From: WVXP01 sp964348095 | Lineage (GTDB): Bacteria; Desulfobacterota; BSN033; WVXP01 | Length of the DNA stretch: 64,000 nt | Assembly (NCBI GenBank): GCA_964348095.1 | Contig: CAYGBK010000018.1 | Span: forward strand, 1 to 64,000 | Direction: 5' to 3' | Shown here: positions 41,124 to 50,042 of the stretch, piece by piece | Layout of the letters: the number at the start of each line of letters is the position of its first letter | How positions within the stretch are numbered: position 1 is the stretch's first letter | Made by a program: the position numbers and the translations under genes | Notes under the pieces: model-generated | Databases searched by the model: none | What the model was told of the DNA's origin: nothing | What the model saw: the letters and a program-made list of their open reading frames with translations, nothing else

Positions 41124-42338
41124 CTATACGGCTATAATCCCGTCTTCAGTTGTTGTGATTCTCTCAAGACCGTCACCAGTCACCACATAGTCGTCCTCAA
41201 AGCCAATGACGCCAATCCCCGGATACTTCAAGCGTGGTTCAAGAGTGAAGACCATCCCCTCCTCGAGGGTATGGGGAGAATGGGCAGATAGAATCGGTAG
41301 CTCATCTACCTCCAGGCCGAGGCCATGGCCTATAAAGGAGGTCTTTTCATTCCCGTAACCCATGAAATGTGCCTCGAGACCCCCGGCCGTTACCTTCTTA
41401 AGGATCGCCTCACACAATTTCGAGCATCTGACACCGGGTTTCGCCATTTCCGTAAAAACCCCTGTCGCCTCCATGAGTCTCTTGTAATCCTCAGTGAGAT
41501 TCCGAGGAAGCGTTCCAATGACAAAGGTGCGAGCGTGGTCGGCAATGTAGCCATTCACACCGAAGCAGAGATCGATGGAGATGGGGGTGTCCCTCAATAT
41601 GAGATTGAACCCTGCCCCTTGGGCCACGGCCGGTGAAGGTCCCCAACCTCCTGTTGGTGAATCCAGGAATGAGGATACGAGGCCACTCTCCCCGGAGAGG
41701 ACGTGGCCGTAATGCATCTCTTGATTCCACCCTCGTGTTCTTATGAAGCCGTGATGCGATCTTTTTCTTCCAAAAGATATGAGGGCCGACTCAAGGTCGA
41801 GTTCGGTCATTCCCTCCTGGATCAACTCCCGGGCCTGTGCCATTGTATCAATGCAAATCTGGGCCGCCCTTTTGATCTGCTTTATCTCAAAAGGAGATTT
41901 GATCATCCGGGTCTTTCGAATTTCAGAGGAGACATCGACCAATTCCGCATGTGGGAACAATCCCCCGATCCTTAAGTACAGATTTGTGGGAATAACATCC
42001 CCTTCCACGCCGAGTCGCGAAACTTCCATATGCCCCCGCTCCCCAAGAAGGTGAGGGATGGCCGACGGTCCCTCCAGGGGGGACACCGCCCCCAAGGGCG
42101 ACTCTCTTCGAGCCCGGTCGTAGTTCTTCTGGATCATCAGGAGGGGATCTCCGTCAGATGGGATAAAGAGGAAAGATCGCTGAACGGTTCCAGAAAAATA
42201 GAAAAGGTCGGCATTCTGAGAAATCAGAGCCCCGTCGACTCCCTTATTCACCAGGAGGGTTTGAAATCGACTTATCCGATCTTTCAGTTCGGATCCGGGA
42301 GTGAGTTCATAGTTCGTGTTGTGCATTACGGTCTTCAT
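41124..42338 (-). CDS. M24 metallopeptidase, Xaa-Pro peptidase-like
   Basis: 404 residues with an N-terminal creatinase-type domain (about 1-160) and a C-terminal pita-bread domain. Metal ligands visible are two Asp in ISIDLCFGVNGYIADHARTF, a His in FIGHGLGLEVDE, and Glu in FTLEPRLK and IGFEDDYVV. The family cleaves Xaa-Pro peptides or related bonds; the first motif (SIDLC in place of VDxG) departs from classical PepQ. It is followed by dinB 4 bases downstream, so both may be one transcript. Confidence 0.87.
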   Translation of the reverse strand: MKTVMHNTNYELTPGSELKDRISRFQTLLVNKGVDGALISQNADLFYFSGTVQRSFLFIPSDGDPLLMIQKNYDRARRESPLGAVSPLEGPSAIPHLLGERGHMEVSRLGVEGDVIPTNLYLRIGGLFPHAELVDVSSEIRKTRMIKSPFEIKQIKRAAQICIDTMAQARELIQEGMTELDLESALISFGRKRSHHGFIRTRGWNQEMHYGHVLSGESGLVSSFLDSPTGGWGPSPAVAQGAGFNLILRDTPISIDLCFGVNGYIADHARTFVIGTLPRNLTEDYKRLMEATGVFTEMAKPGVRCSKLCEAILKKVTAGGLEAHFMGYGNEKTSFIGHGLGLEVDELPILSAHSPHTLEEGMVFTLEPRLKYPGIGVIGFEDDYVVTGDGLERITTTEDGIIAV

Positions 42339-42509
42339 AGGCTGAGATGATCCCTATCCCGTGTGGACAGGACAGGTCCGTGGCGAATTCTAGGCAAAAA
42401 AAGGATCGAAATCAAGAATGGAAACATGGTCCGCTGAAAAGGCGCCTTGTTATGAATCTGAGAGGTCTGTTTGAGTTTAACAGCAAATTGAAAGTTTTGC
42501 ATTTTACGC

Positions 42510-42539
42510 TTGACAAGCCGTGGCACAACGTGGTATCAA
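42510..42539 (+). promoter_or_regulatory. Candidate sigma-70 promoter of a short transcript
   Basis: A consensus TTGACA at 42510-42515, an 18-base spacer and TATCAA at 42534-42539 (4 of 6 matches). It lies inside the gap between the M24 peptidase (its upstream end) and the phenylphosphate synthase-like genes. Confidence 0.4.
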
Positions 42540-42736
42540 CGCGGCGCGAGTTTGGGCAAGAGGGTGGTACTTTATTCATCTGACGATCTCCAGAAGTCTA
42601 AGGCCAGAGAATGGCTCAGCGAGTTAGGGGCCGCTAGTCGACATTGGGATTTCCGTGCCTTCAAGGGGGGAAGATCTGAAGAGGACCATTTCGGTGGATT
42701 GGCTCTTCACTTGGCCAAGTTAGCTGCTGGGATTAG
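42540..42736 (+). other. Possible small RNA or small protein gene
   Basis: Between the candidate promoter and the terminator there is about 200 bases. It contains small hairpins, such as GAAGAG with CTCTTC around 42677-42711. It also holds an open frame with TTG/GTG starts near 42552-42567 that would encode about 75 residues (VVLYSSDDLQKSKAREWLSE as a sample) and runs through the terminator stem to a TGA at 42780-42782. The composition is protein-like, but there is no ribosome-binding site, and the overlap with the terminator is odd. I cannot decide between small RNA and small protein. Confidence 0.35.
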
Positions 42737-42776
42737 AAAATGCCCCTTTCGATTATCGAATGAATGGGGCATTTTT
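42737..42776 (+). terminator. Rho-independent terminator
   Basis: A 10-bp stem AAAATGCCCC (42737-42746) with GGGGCATTTT (42766-42775), whose 19-base loop holds a second stem TTCGA/TCGAA, followed by T. The A-rich side makes it potentially bidirectional. Confidence 0.75.
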
Positions 42777-42883
42777 CAGTGAAGACTAAATAGGGTCTTA
42801 ACTGTTTTGGGTGCGGTTTGATTGGGGGGTGCCCAGGTCCATGATCTTTTCATAACCAAAACCAATTTGTAAGGAGGGGAAAA

Positions 42884-44743
42884 ATGGCGGGACAAAAAGC
42901 AGCGAGGTTTCCGGATCCACATCAATTTCAGGTTCCAGCGGGACTTGAAGGCTGGGAAGAAATGTATCCATCCCACTACCTGTTCTCTAAAGAGCGGGCC
43001 GGCTGGGAAAAGAGACAGTTCTGGTTTCAGGATAAAATCCACGCTCCAGAACCTATGCCACCGTTAGACCTCATTTTTCAGGAGGCGTGGCAGATTGCAC
43101 TCGCCCAGTACACGACAAGGGTGTTCTGCATACCACCAGCCCAGGGAATCGCTCAGAGAATGGTCGGGTGTTATATGTACATCTGCGCCATTGAGCCTCC
43201 TCCCGAAGCGGTAATCGGGGAAAAGGCCGAACTCTTTCAAAAACGGGTGTTCTATGTATTTGAGCATTATGACGAATTGTGGGACAAGTGGCTGACGAAG
43301 TTCAGGGCCCTTGGTGAGGAGATGGCTGCGGTGCAAGTCCCTCAGGAGCTGCCCAAATTCGTGCCTGAGGAACAGGTGTTGCCGGCCCCTCGGGGTTATT
43401 ACGCATCCTACGAGGTGATTGAGGCCTTTGATCGGTTGGTGAATCTGATGTTCAAGGGGTGGCAGTACCACTTCGAAATGCTGAATCTAACCTACCTCGC
43501 CTACCTGATGTTTGGTGATGTTTCGAGAAAGCTCTTTCCCGGGATAAGCGAGAGCTCAATTGGTAAAATGGTGGCCGGCGCTTTTGTTTCTATGTTCCGT
43601 CCAGAAGAAGAGCTTTGCCAATTATCCAGATTGGCCACCTCTATGCGTGGTGTGACAGATATCCTCAAGTCAGGAATGTCGGCAGGCCAGAAGATCAGAG
43701 AGCTTGAAAAGACACCGGACGGGAGACGCTGGCTCGAAGAGTTGGAAAAGGCCAAAGATCCGTGGTTCTATGTGTCCTGTGGGAGCGGTTGGCTCCATTA
43801 TGAGAAGAGCTGGCTCACCAATCTTGATATCCCTTTCGGCTATATCAAGGGTTACCTTGAACGGCTGGAAAAAGGTGAGAATATCGAGCGATCTCTCGAC
43901 GAGATCGATAAGGAGAGAGATGAGATCGTCGCTGAATATCGTAAACTGATAAAGACCGATGAAGACGCCAAGTCCTTTGATGATGCTTACAAAACGATCA
44001 GGACCATCTATCGGTATGCTGAGGATCACCTCTTCTGGGTTGAGCATTGGTTCCACACCATATGGTTTGACAAGGTGAGGGAATTCGGCAGGCTTGCGGT
44101 CGAGAATGGGATGTTGGATGAGATCGATGATATTTTCATGTTCAGTCGCTATGAAATCCCTGAACTCCTCACAGAACTTGCCACGAGTTGGGCCTTAGGG
44201 GTGAACATACCGGTCAGGGGCGACTACTATAAGGCTAGGGCTAAAAAGCGAAGAAAGATTCTCGAGGCGGCCAGAAAGTGGGTGCCTACACCAGCTCTAG
44301 GCGTCCCGCCAGAAGAAGTGGCGGAACCATTTACGATCATGTTGTGGGGTATCACAACTGAAAAGGTGAAAGAATGGCTCAAGGGGGTTGCAGCACCAAA
44401 GCCGGAAGATGTATCTGAGATCAAGGGGTTTGCTTCTTCTGCAGGCGTGGCGGAGGGTCCCGCCAGAGTGCTCAAGCTACTGGAGGAGATCGTCACTCTT
44501 CAAGCAGGAGAGATCATCGTCTGTCCATCAACCAACCCCTCATGGGCTCCTGTGTTCACAAAAATCAAGGCCGCAGTCACAGACATCGGCGGGCTGACGA
44601 GCCATGCGGCCATCGTTTGCAGGGAATATGGCGTGCCGTCTGTGACAGGTCTTGGACTCGCCACATCCGTGATTAGGACCGGTGACATTATAAGGGTTGA
44701 CGGGGACAAGGGTGTGGTCACCATTGTCAAACGGGCAAATTAA
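42884..44743 (+). CDS. ppsA: Phenylphosphate synthase alpha-subunit-like protein (PEP-synthase central domain)
   Basis: 619 residues. The C-terminus carries the mobile phosphohistidine domain of PEP-utilising enzymes: CPSTNPSWAPVFTKIKAAVTD, then GGLTSHAAIVCREYGVPSV with the phosphorylated His in TSHAA. The first about 500 residues are the partner domain, without a PEP-binding TIM barrel. This split form is known from phenylphosphate synthase (phenol + ATP to phenylphosphate), whose alpha subunit resembles the middle part of PEP synthase. AAGGAGGGG lies just before ATG. The next gene supplies the ATP-binding part. A different phenolic substrate, such as catechol or a cresol, cannot be excluded. 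The symbol is by resemblance, not certainty. Confidence 0.78.
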   Translation: MAGQKAARFPDPHQFQVPAGLEGWEEMYPSHYLFSKERAGWEKRQFWFQDKIHAPEPMPPLDLIFQEAWQIALAQYTTRVFCIPPAQGIAQRMVGCYMYICAIEPPPEAVIGEKAELFQKRVFYVFEHYDELWDKWLTKFRALGEEMAAVQVPQELPKFVPEEQVLPAPRGYYASYEVIEAFDRLVNLMFKGWQYHFEMLNLTYLAYLMFGDVSRKLFPGISESSIGKMVAGAFVSMFRPEEELCQLSRLATSMRGVTDILKSGMSAGQKIRELEKTPDGRRWLEELEKAKDPWFYVSCGSGWLHYEKSWLTNLDIPFGYIKGYLERLEKGENIERSLDEIDKERDEIVAEYRKLIKTDEDAKSFDDAYKTIRTIYRYAEDHLFWVEHWFHTIWFDKVREFGRLAVENGMLDEIDDIFMFSRYEIPELLTELATSWALGVNIPVRGDYYKARAKKRRKILEAARKWVPTPALGVPPEEVAEPFTIMLWGITTEKVKEWLKGVAAPKPEDVSEIKGFASSAGVAEGPARVLKLLEEIVTLQAGEIIVCPSTNPSWAPVFTKIKAAVTDIGGLTSHAAIVCREYGVPSVTGLGLATSVIRTGDIIRVDGDKGVVTIVKRAN

Positions 44744-44888
44744 ATGGCTGGGATGCCCATAGGACGTACAATCTGTCTAACCATAGAATGGGCTGTTTGC
44801 AACAGGGGCCCTCCCCCCCACGGTGTCTTCCGGTAACCACGCATCTTTAGGGCCAATGAGCAGTGTGGGGGGGTAGACAGAACAAAGG

Positions 44889-45959
44889 ATGAAATACCTC
44901 CTAAATCTTAAGGACGTTGATCAGCGTTCAATTTCACTGGTTGGGGGTAAGAATGCCAGCCTGGGAGAGATGATCAAGGCTGGCATTCCGGTTCCCCCAG
45001 GGTTTGCCGTGACCACGGATACCTACCTGAGTTTCGTAAATGAATCGGGAATAAAGGACAAGATCCTTGACATCCTTTCTGGTGTTGACTCTGATGATGT
45101 GGACTCTTTGAACAAAGCTGGGGCTGAGGTTCAAAATCTAATTGGAGATGCCTCGATTTCTGATCAAGTGAAAAATGCGATTGTGGCAGCGTATTCTCAT
45201 CTCTGCGAGAAATGCTCTGTTGAAATGGTCCCTGTGGCCGTTCGATCGAGTGCGACGGCCGAGGATCTCCCGACTGCTAGCTTTGCTGGGCAACAGGACA
45301 CGTACCTCTGGGTCAAGGGGTCGGACCAGGTAATCGAGAACATTCAGAGCTGCTGGGCCAGCCTTTTTACCCCCCGGGCCATCAGTTACAGAATCAAAAA
45401 CAACTTCCCCCACGACAAGGTACTGATAAGCGTGGGAGTTCAGAAGATGGTCGATTCGAAGGCCGCAGGGGTTATGTTCACCCTCAACCCAACCGACGGA
45501 GATCCGTCCAAGGTCGTCATCGAAGGCAGCTGGGGCTTAGGGGAAACGGTTGTGTCTGGCTCTGTAAACCCTGATAAATTTGTCATTGACAAGGTATTGA
45601 CGGAGATTAACGAAAGGGCGATTTCCACCAAGCATATTGAATGTGTCTATAATGTTGAGAAAGGAGAGTTGGTCCACGCCGATGTGGATCCCAAAAAGCA
45701 GTGCGCGTGCTGCCTGGAGGACCAGGAGATAAAAGAGCTGGTGAGAATGGCCAAAAGGATTGAAGCGCACTACGGCTGTCCCCAGGATATCGAATGGGCC
45801 ATTGATCGAAAGCTTCCTTTTCCTGAGAACATGTTTATCGTCCAGAGTCGGCCCGAGACTGTGTGGAGCCAGCGTGGGGCGGAACCTCGCATTGGGAAAA
45901 AGACAGGGTTCGACTTGTTAATGGAAAGAGCCATGAAAAGGATCAAGATTGATGACTAA
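44889..45959 (+). CDS. ppsB: Phenylphosphate synthase beta-subunit-like protein (PEP-synthase N-terminal ATP-grasp domain)
   Basis: 356 residues that match only the N-terminal pyruvate-phosphate-dikinase-type domain: VGGKNASLGEMIKAGIPVPPGFA, VPVAVRSSATAEDLPTASFAGQQDT, EGSWGLGETVVSGSVNPD, and ENMFIVQSRPETVWS. It would transfer phosphate from ATP to the His of the alpha subunit. Together with the upstream gene (145-base gap) it rebuilds the two-subunit layout of phenylphosphate synthase. The third, CBS-domain subunit of that enzyme is not in this window. Confidence 0.8.
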   Translation: MKYLLNLKDVDQRSISLVGGKNASLGEMIKAGIPVPPGFAVTTDTYLSFVNESGIKDKILDILSGVDSDDVDSLNKAGAEVQNLIGDASISDQVKNAIVAAYSHLCEKCSVEMVPVAVRSSATAEDLPTASFAGQQDTYLWVKGSDQVIENIQSCWASLFTPRAISYRIKNNFPHDKVLISVGVQKMVDSKAAGVMFTLNPTDGDPSKVVIEGSWGLGETVVSGSVNPDKFVIDKVLTEINERAISTKHIECVYNVEKGELVHADVDPKKQCACCLEDQEIKELVRMAKRIEAHYGCPQDIEWAIDRKLPFPENMFIVQSRPETVWSQRGAEPRIGKKTGFDLLMERAMKRIKIDD

Positions 45960-46000
45960 CCAGCAACGCTTACTGTCAGTAGGGTAGTTGGAATAAGGAG

Positions 46001-46030
46001 TTGTTAATAAAGCGTTTTTTGGACTATAAT
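46001..46030 (+). promoter_or_regulatory. Candidate sigma-70 promoter of the UbiD gene
   Basis: TTGTTA (46001-46006), an 18-base spacer and a perfect TATAAT (46025-46030). It lies between the synthase-like genes and ubiD, so the prFMN genes could have their own transcript start. Confidence 0.6.
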
Positions 46031-46120
46031 AAGGTGCTCCATCAAACGCTTTGTTTTTAGGAGGGCAAGGACCTTGTAGCGTGGCGTTTCCAAGAAATAT
46101 GGAGGGGAGGCGGTATCGAA

Positions 46121-47569
46121 ATGAAAGATATCAGAGATTTCATCGCAAAATGCGAAGAGGAACATATTCTGCACAAGATCAAACCAGCGGTGGATGTGAA
46201 TCTTGAACTCTCCCATACCGCCAAGATCAATGAAGAGGCAGGCGGGCCGGTGCTTTTGTTCGAAAATGTCCAAGGATTTGATATTCCGGTCTTAATCAGT
46301 GCCTGTACGACGCCGAAAAAAATGGCGGTGATCCTCGGTCAACCGAGTGACTATTCTATGTGCAGACTTTCTCGGGAGTGGATGAAACTGACAACGAAAG
46401 GGCTTATCCAGCCCAAAGTGATCAAGAACCCGCCTGCGATGGAGAATGTCATTGAAGAGCGAGATGTGAATGTCAACAAATTCCCAGCGCCATTCTTCTA
46501 TCCTATGGACGGAGGACGTTTTATCGGGACTGCTGCTTACCTGATCACCAAAGATCCAGAAACCGGGTGGACGAACCTGGGTACCTACCGGATGCAGATT
46601 CACGACGACAATCATGTTGGGGTTCAGATTATCAAGGGCAAACACGGCGACATGATGATGAAGCAATATGCGGCCATGGGGAAGAAAATGCCCGCGGCTG
46701 CGGTGATCGGTTGTGATCCCATACTATTTTTGGTATCCAGCACGCTTGTTTCAGCCCAGACCGATGAATATGACATTGCCGGGTCCTTGAGAGAAGAGCC
46801 GGTGGAAATATTTGAGAGTGATCTTACCGGGTTGGAACTTCCCGCCCATGCAGAGATTATCCTGGAAGGGGAAATCGACCCTCAGAATTTAAGGCCGGAA
46901 GGACCCTTCGGAGAGTACACGGGTTACTATTCAGGTAGTAAAGGGAAAGATTTCCCTAAACCATGTCTCGAAGTGAAAAGAATCCTTCATCGAAACAAGC
47001 CCATATTCTGGGCCACGACAGTGGGAAAACCTATCAATGATATCCATATGGTTCAATCTCTTAACCGGACGGCCACTTTATGGACTGACCTTGAGACCAT
47101 GCGGGTCCCTGGAATCCAGTCCGTCTATATCCCTGCCAATTCCACGGGGAGGTTCTGGGCGATCGTGTCGGTGAAAACCATGTACCCTGGTCATGCCAAC
47201 CATGTGGGCAATGCGGTTATCGCCACGACCACCGGTCACTATGGCCTAAAAGGGGTTATTGTCGTAGATGCCGACATTCCGGCTGATGACTGGGATCGTG
47301 TCATGTGGGCCCTCGCCGTACGCTACGATCCTCTCCGGGACACCGAGATCATCAAGCGCGGACGGTCAACTCCGCTAGACCCTGCCCTGCCGATCAATGC
47401 GAGAGAGATTGTTTCACGAATCATTATGGATGCCACCACTCCCTATGAGTGGACGGAAAAGCCCGTCGAGATATTTATGGATAAGGATATGATCAAGCAG
47501 GTGTTGGGCAGATGGAAAGAGTTCGGGTTTGAGGACATAGGGGTTTTCCCCAGCAAGACCGATTACTAG
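46121..47569 (+). CDS. UbiD-family (de)carboxylase, candidate phenylphosphate carboxylase subunit
   Basis: 482 residues. UbiD enzymes use prenylated FMN to decarboxylate or carboxylate unsaturated and aromatic acids. Family stretches are PAPFFYPMDGGRFIGTAAY with NLGTYRMQIHDDNHVGVQ, the active-site region LRPEGPFGEYTGYYSG (Glu-Arg-Glu type network), and WATTVGKPINDIHMVQSLN. The start follows GGAGGCGG at about 9 bases. With the synthase-like pair upstream, and UbiX and LpdD-like downstream, it is a good candidate for carboxylating phenylphosphate to 4-hydroxybenzoate, although other aromatic substrates are possible. Confidence 0.93.
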   Translation: MKDIRDFIAKCEEEHILHKIKPAVDVNLELSHTAKINEEAGGPVLLFENVQGFDIPVLISACTTPKKMAVILGQPSDYSMCRLSREWMKLTTKGLIQPKVIKNPPAMENVIEERDVNVNKFPAPFFYPMDGGRFIGTAAYLITKDPETGWTNLGTYRMQIHDDNHVGVQIIKGKHGDMMMKQYAAMGKKMPAAAVIGCDPILFLVSSTLVSAQTDEYDIAGSLREEPVEIFESDLTGLELPAHAEIILEGEIDPQNLRPEGPFGEYTGYYSGSKGKDFPKPCLEVKRILHRNKPIFWATTVGKPINDIHMVQSLNRTATLWTDLETMRVPGIQSVYIPANSTGRFWAIVSVKTMYPGHANHVGNAVIATTTGHYGLKGVIVVDADIPADDWDRVMWALAVRYDPLRDTEIIKRGRSTPLDPALPINAREIVSRIIMDATTPYEWTEKPVEIFMDKDMIKQVLGRWKEFGFEDIGVFPSKTDY

Positions 47570-47579
47570 GGAATACTCA

Positions 47580-47786
47580 TTGAGATCACTTTTCAAGAAT
47601 CAAGGAATCCCTCATGTAACAGCCAACCTAGATGCCCGCGGCACGGAACTCCTGCCGGTCGAGGAGCTGAAGGAGGTTGCAAGAGCTGACGCTCATAGAG
47701 TAGCCCCGATCTTGGCAGGGCGGCTGCTGAAGCCTTTGTCGAGCTTTATGAAACATATGGGTCTAAGTTACAGACATGAAAGATAA
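47580..47786 (+). CDS. Unrecognised 68-residue ORF, possibly a remnant
   Basis: TTG start at 47580 with only GGGAATAC upstream. Its third codon positions are rich in G and C (for example ACG CTC CTG CCG GTC GAG GAG CTG AAG GAG), which looks coding. Sample: LLPVEELKEVARADAHRVAP. No family recognised. It fills the gap between UbiD and the Tm-1-like gene and may be the end of a lost gene or a small subunit. Confidence 0.4.
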   Translation: MRSLFKNQGIPHVTANLDARGTELLPVEELKEVARADAHRVAPILAGRLLKPLSSFMKHMGLSYRHER

Positions 47787-47809
47787 TCTGTCGTGGGAAG
47801 GAATGAAAC

Positions 47810-49027
47810 GTGAAAAAGCAGCTACTCGTTATTGCCACCCTTGATACCAAGGGGAGGGAGGCGAAATATATTAAGGACTGCTCTCGGGAGCTTGGGGTCA
47901 ATCCAATTCTGATGGATATTGGAACCCTGACGGATCCCCTGACCACGCCTGATTTAACCAGACATGACCTTGTCGCTGCTGCGGGTTACGACCTTTGTCG
48001 ATTCATCAGAGACCGAGACCGTTCCGGAGCTGTGAGAGCTGTTCAGGAGGGTGGGATAATTCAAGCGAATCGCTTGCTTGAAGAAGGGAAGCTCCATGGC
48101 GTTTTAGGTGTGGGTGGTGGTACCGGCACAGCTATTGTTACTGCAATTATGCGTTCTCTTCCTTTTGGTCTCCCCAAGGTGGTAGTTTCTACAGTCGCCT
48201 CCAGGGACGTAAGAGAATATGTGGGGACCAAAGACATTGTCATGTTTCATTCGGTGGCTGACATCTTGGGTTTCAACGAATTTATTCGATTGATCCTTGG
48301 ACAGGCTTCGCATGCCGTATGCGGCATGATTGAGAAAGGAAGTCGAATCGTCATTAGAAGACCGATGATCGGTGTCACGGCATATGGAATCAATTCCTCT
48401 TGTGCCCTTCAGGCAGAGCCGCTCCTTGAGACGAAGGGATACGAAATGGTTGCATTCCATGCCAATGGTTGTGGGGGAATGGCCCTGGAGGAGTTCATTG
48501 CACAGAGCCTGTTGGTTGGTGTTCTTGACTTTACCCTCCATGAGATAGCTGACGAAATGTTCGGAGGTTACTGTAAAGGGATAGGCCCGATGCGGCTTGA
48601 GACAGCCGGTAAGAGGGGAATCCCTCTTCTTCTCGCTCCCGGTGGACTCGATAATGCGGTTTTCAGCCCTTCTTACCCTATGCCTGATCGATTGAAAGGC
48701 AGGAAAGCGCATTCTCACGATGTAAGGTTTTGTGTTCGGATGGGACCTGAGGAGATGAAGGCCTTCGCCGGGATCATCGGAGAGAAACTCAACAAATCAA
48801 GGGGGCCAACTCATGTGCTTGTCCCCAAAAAAGGGTGGTCAGAGGTTGATAAAGCTGGAATCGAGCTCTTCGATCCTCAAACAGATCGAATCTTTGTGGA
48901 GGAGCTCAGGAAGATAGTCAAGGGTGCCGTCCCCGTCGAAGAGATCGATGTCCATATTAGTGACCCCGCCTTTGCCAACCGGGCTGTAGAGATTTTGGAT
49001 GGTATGATACGGTCGGAAAAGGCCTGA
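47810..49027 (+). CDS. Tm-1-like ATP-binding protein (UPF0261 family)
   Basis: 405 residues with a GTG start and GGAAGGAA upstream. N-terminal ATP-binding domain: LLVIATLDTKGREAKYI, ILMDIGTLTD, then GVLGVGGGTGTAIVTAIMRSLPFGLPKVVVST (region) and the central YVGTKDIVMFHSVADILG. The C-terminal half ends FAGIIGEKLNKSRGPTHVLVPKKGWSEVD. The plant relative Tm-1 binds a viral helicase; bacterial function is unknown. Here it lies between UbiD and the NUDIX-LpdD-UbiX group. Confidence 0.9.
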   Translation: MKKQLLVIATLDTKGREAKYIKDCSRELGVNPILMDIGTLTDPLTTPDLTRHDLVAAAGYDLCRFIRDRDRSGAVRAVQEGGIIQANRLLEEGKLHGVLGVGGGTGTAIVTAIMRSLPFGLPKVVVSTVASRDVREYVGTKDIVMFHSVADILGFNEFIRLILGQASHAVCGMIEKGSRIVIRRPMIGVTAYGINSSCALQAEPLLETKGYEMVAFHANGCGGMALEEFIAQSLLVGVLDFTLHEIADEMFGGYCKGIGPMRLETAGKRGIPLLLAPGGLDNAVFSPSYPMPDRLKGRKAHSHDVRFCVRMGPEEMKAFAGIIGEKLNKSRGPTHVLVPKKGWSEVDKAGIELFDPQTDRIFVEELRKIVKGAVPVEEIDVHISDPAFANRAVEILDGMIRSEKA

Positions 49028-49107
49028 TTCGATGTGGAGGCCCCAGAATCGTATTGAAACGCCTGTGCAGGAGATAAAGAGCTCGGCCTCATCTGAGGGA
49101 AAGGTCA

Positions 49108-49662
49108 ATGGTCGAAGATTGGCCTCTAGTTAAAAGTGTTCAGGGATCCGATTACTCGCTCTTTAGCGTCCGGATAGACACGGCGCGCTCCCCCCGTACC
49201 GGGAAAAACCGTGACTTCTATGTCATTGACACGATGGATTGGGTAACCATGGTACCCGTGACACCTGCCTCAGAGGTGGTCATGGTCAAACAGTTCAGGC
49301 ATGGAATAAAGGAGACTACCCTCGAAACGCCTGGTGGGTTAGTAGAAAGAGGGTGCGGCCACAAACAGTCCGTCGAGCGCGAGCTTCTGGAGGAGACAGG
49401 ATACAGAGCCCGGGAGGTAAGCCTCCTAGGAGAACTCTACCCTCAACCAGCCCTCTTCAACAATCATTACCTGGTCTATCTAGGCAAAGGGGTCGAGAGT
49501 GTTGCCCAGCCTTGCCAGGATGAGGGGGAGGATCTCGATGTCGTCCTGGTACCTCTCCGTGACATCAAGGAAATGATCAGGGTGGGAGGGATAAAACACG
49601 CTCTGGTGTTGGCAGCTTTTCAGCTCTTTTTTCTTGATGATGAAAAGAGGAAATCTTTCTAA
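49108..49662 (+). CDS. NUDIX hydrolase
   Basis: 184 residues. The NUDIX box is GGLVERGCGHKQSVERELLEETGY; the RELLEETG metal-binding helix is intact, but the Glu expected after GX5 is a Cys. The product of such enzymes is usually a nucleoside or isoprenoid monophosphate from a diphosphate. The next gene starts in the stop (TAATG), and LpdD-like and UbiX follow, so it is in the same transcript. In this setting it might make dimethylallyl phosphate, the UbiX substrate, from DMAPP; ADP-ribose or nucleotide hydrolysis remains possible. Confidence 0.9.
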   Translation: MVEDWPLVKSVQGSDYSLFSVRIDTARSPRTGKNRDFYVIDTMDWVTMVPVTPASEVVMVKQFRHGIKETTLETPGGLVERGCGHKQSVERELLEETGYRAREVSLLGELYPQPALFNNHYLVYLGKGVESVAQPCQDEGEDLDVVLVPLRDIKEMIRVGGIKHALVLAAFQLFFLDDEKRKSF

Positions 49663-50042
49663 TGGACTCTTTAAGAATTTCTGAGAAGAGTGGCGCCTTT
49701 GAAGTCTTCGCCCAGGTGGAGGAGCTTGGCAATGATCTGTTGGTGGTCCTTTGGGGTGGGCCCACGCCGCATATCGGGGCAGTTGGAATGGCCGAAACTC
49801 GGCCCAGTCTCAGGGATAAGAAGTTAGTAAGCGCGACCAGTTCGGTTTTTACTTTCTTGGGACATAAGGAAGATACAGTGGCCAAGAGGATGTCTGAAGA
49901 ACTTGCGAAAAAGCTCCAGAAAAAAGTCGTGGTAGTCGCTGGCATGCACTGGGACGGGTTGAAAGATAGGGAAATAGAAGAAATCATAGAGGTCTGCCAG
50001 AGAATTGAGGAGAGAATTTTAAACGAGATGGGGGGGAAATGA
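49662..50042 (+). CDS. LpdD-like prenylated-flavin chaperone family protein
   Basis: 126 residues. Features are VVLWGGPTPHIGAVGMAETRP, then SATSSVFTFLGHKEDTVAKR, and VVVVAGMHWDGL. This matches the small LpdD/YclD-type proteins that accompany UbiD decarboxylases and help load the prenylated flavin. It starts in the stop of the NUDIX gene, and its own stop overlaps the UbiX start (ATGA), which ties it tightly to cofactor supply. The family name is from memory of the motif, so moderate certainty. Confidence 0.72.
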   Translation: MDSLRISEKSGAFEVFAQVEELGNDLLVVLWGGPTPHIGAVGMAETRPSLRDKKLVSATSSVFTFLGHKEDTVAKRMSEELAKKLQKKVVVVAGMHWDGLKDREIEEIIEVCQRIEERILNEMGGK

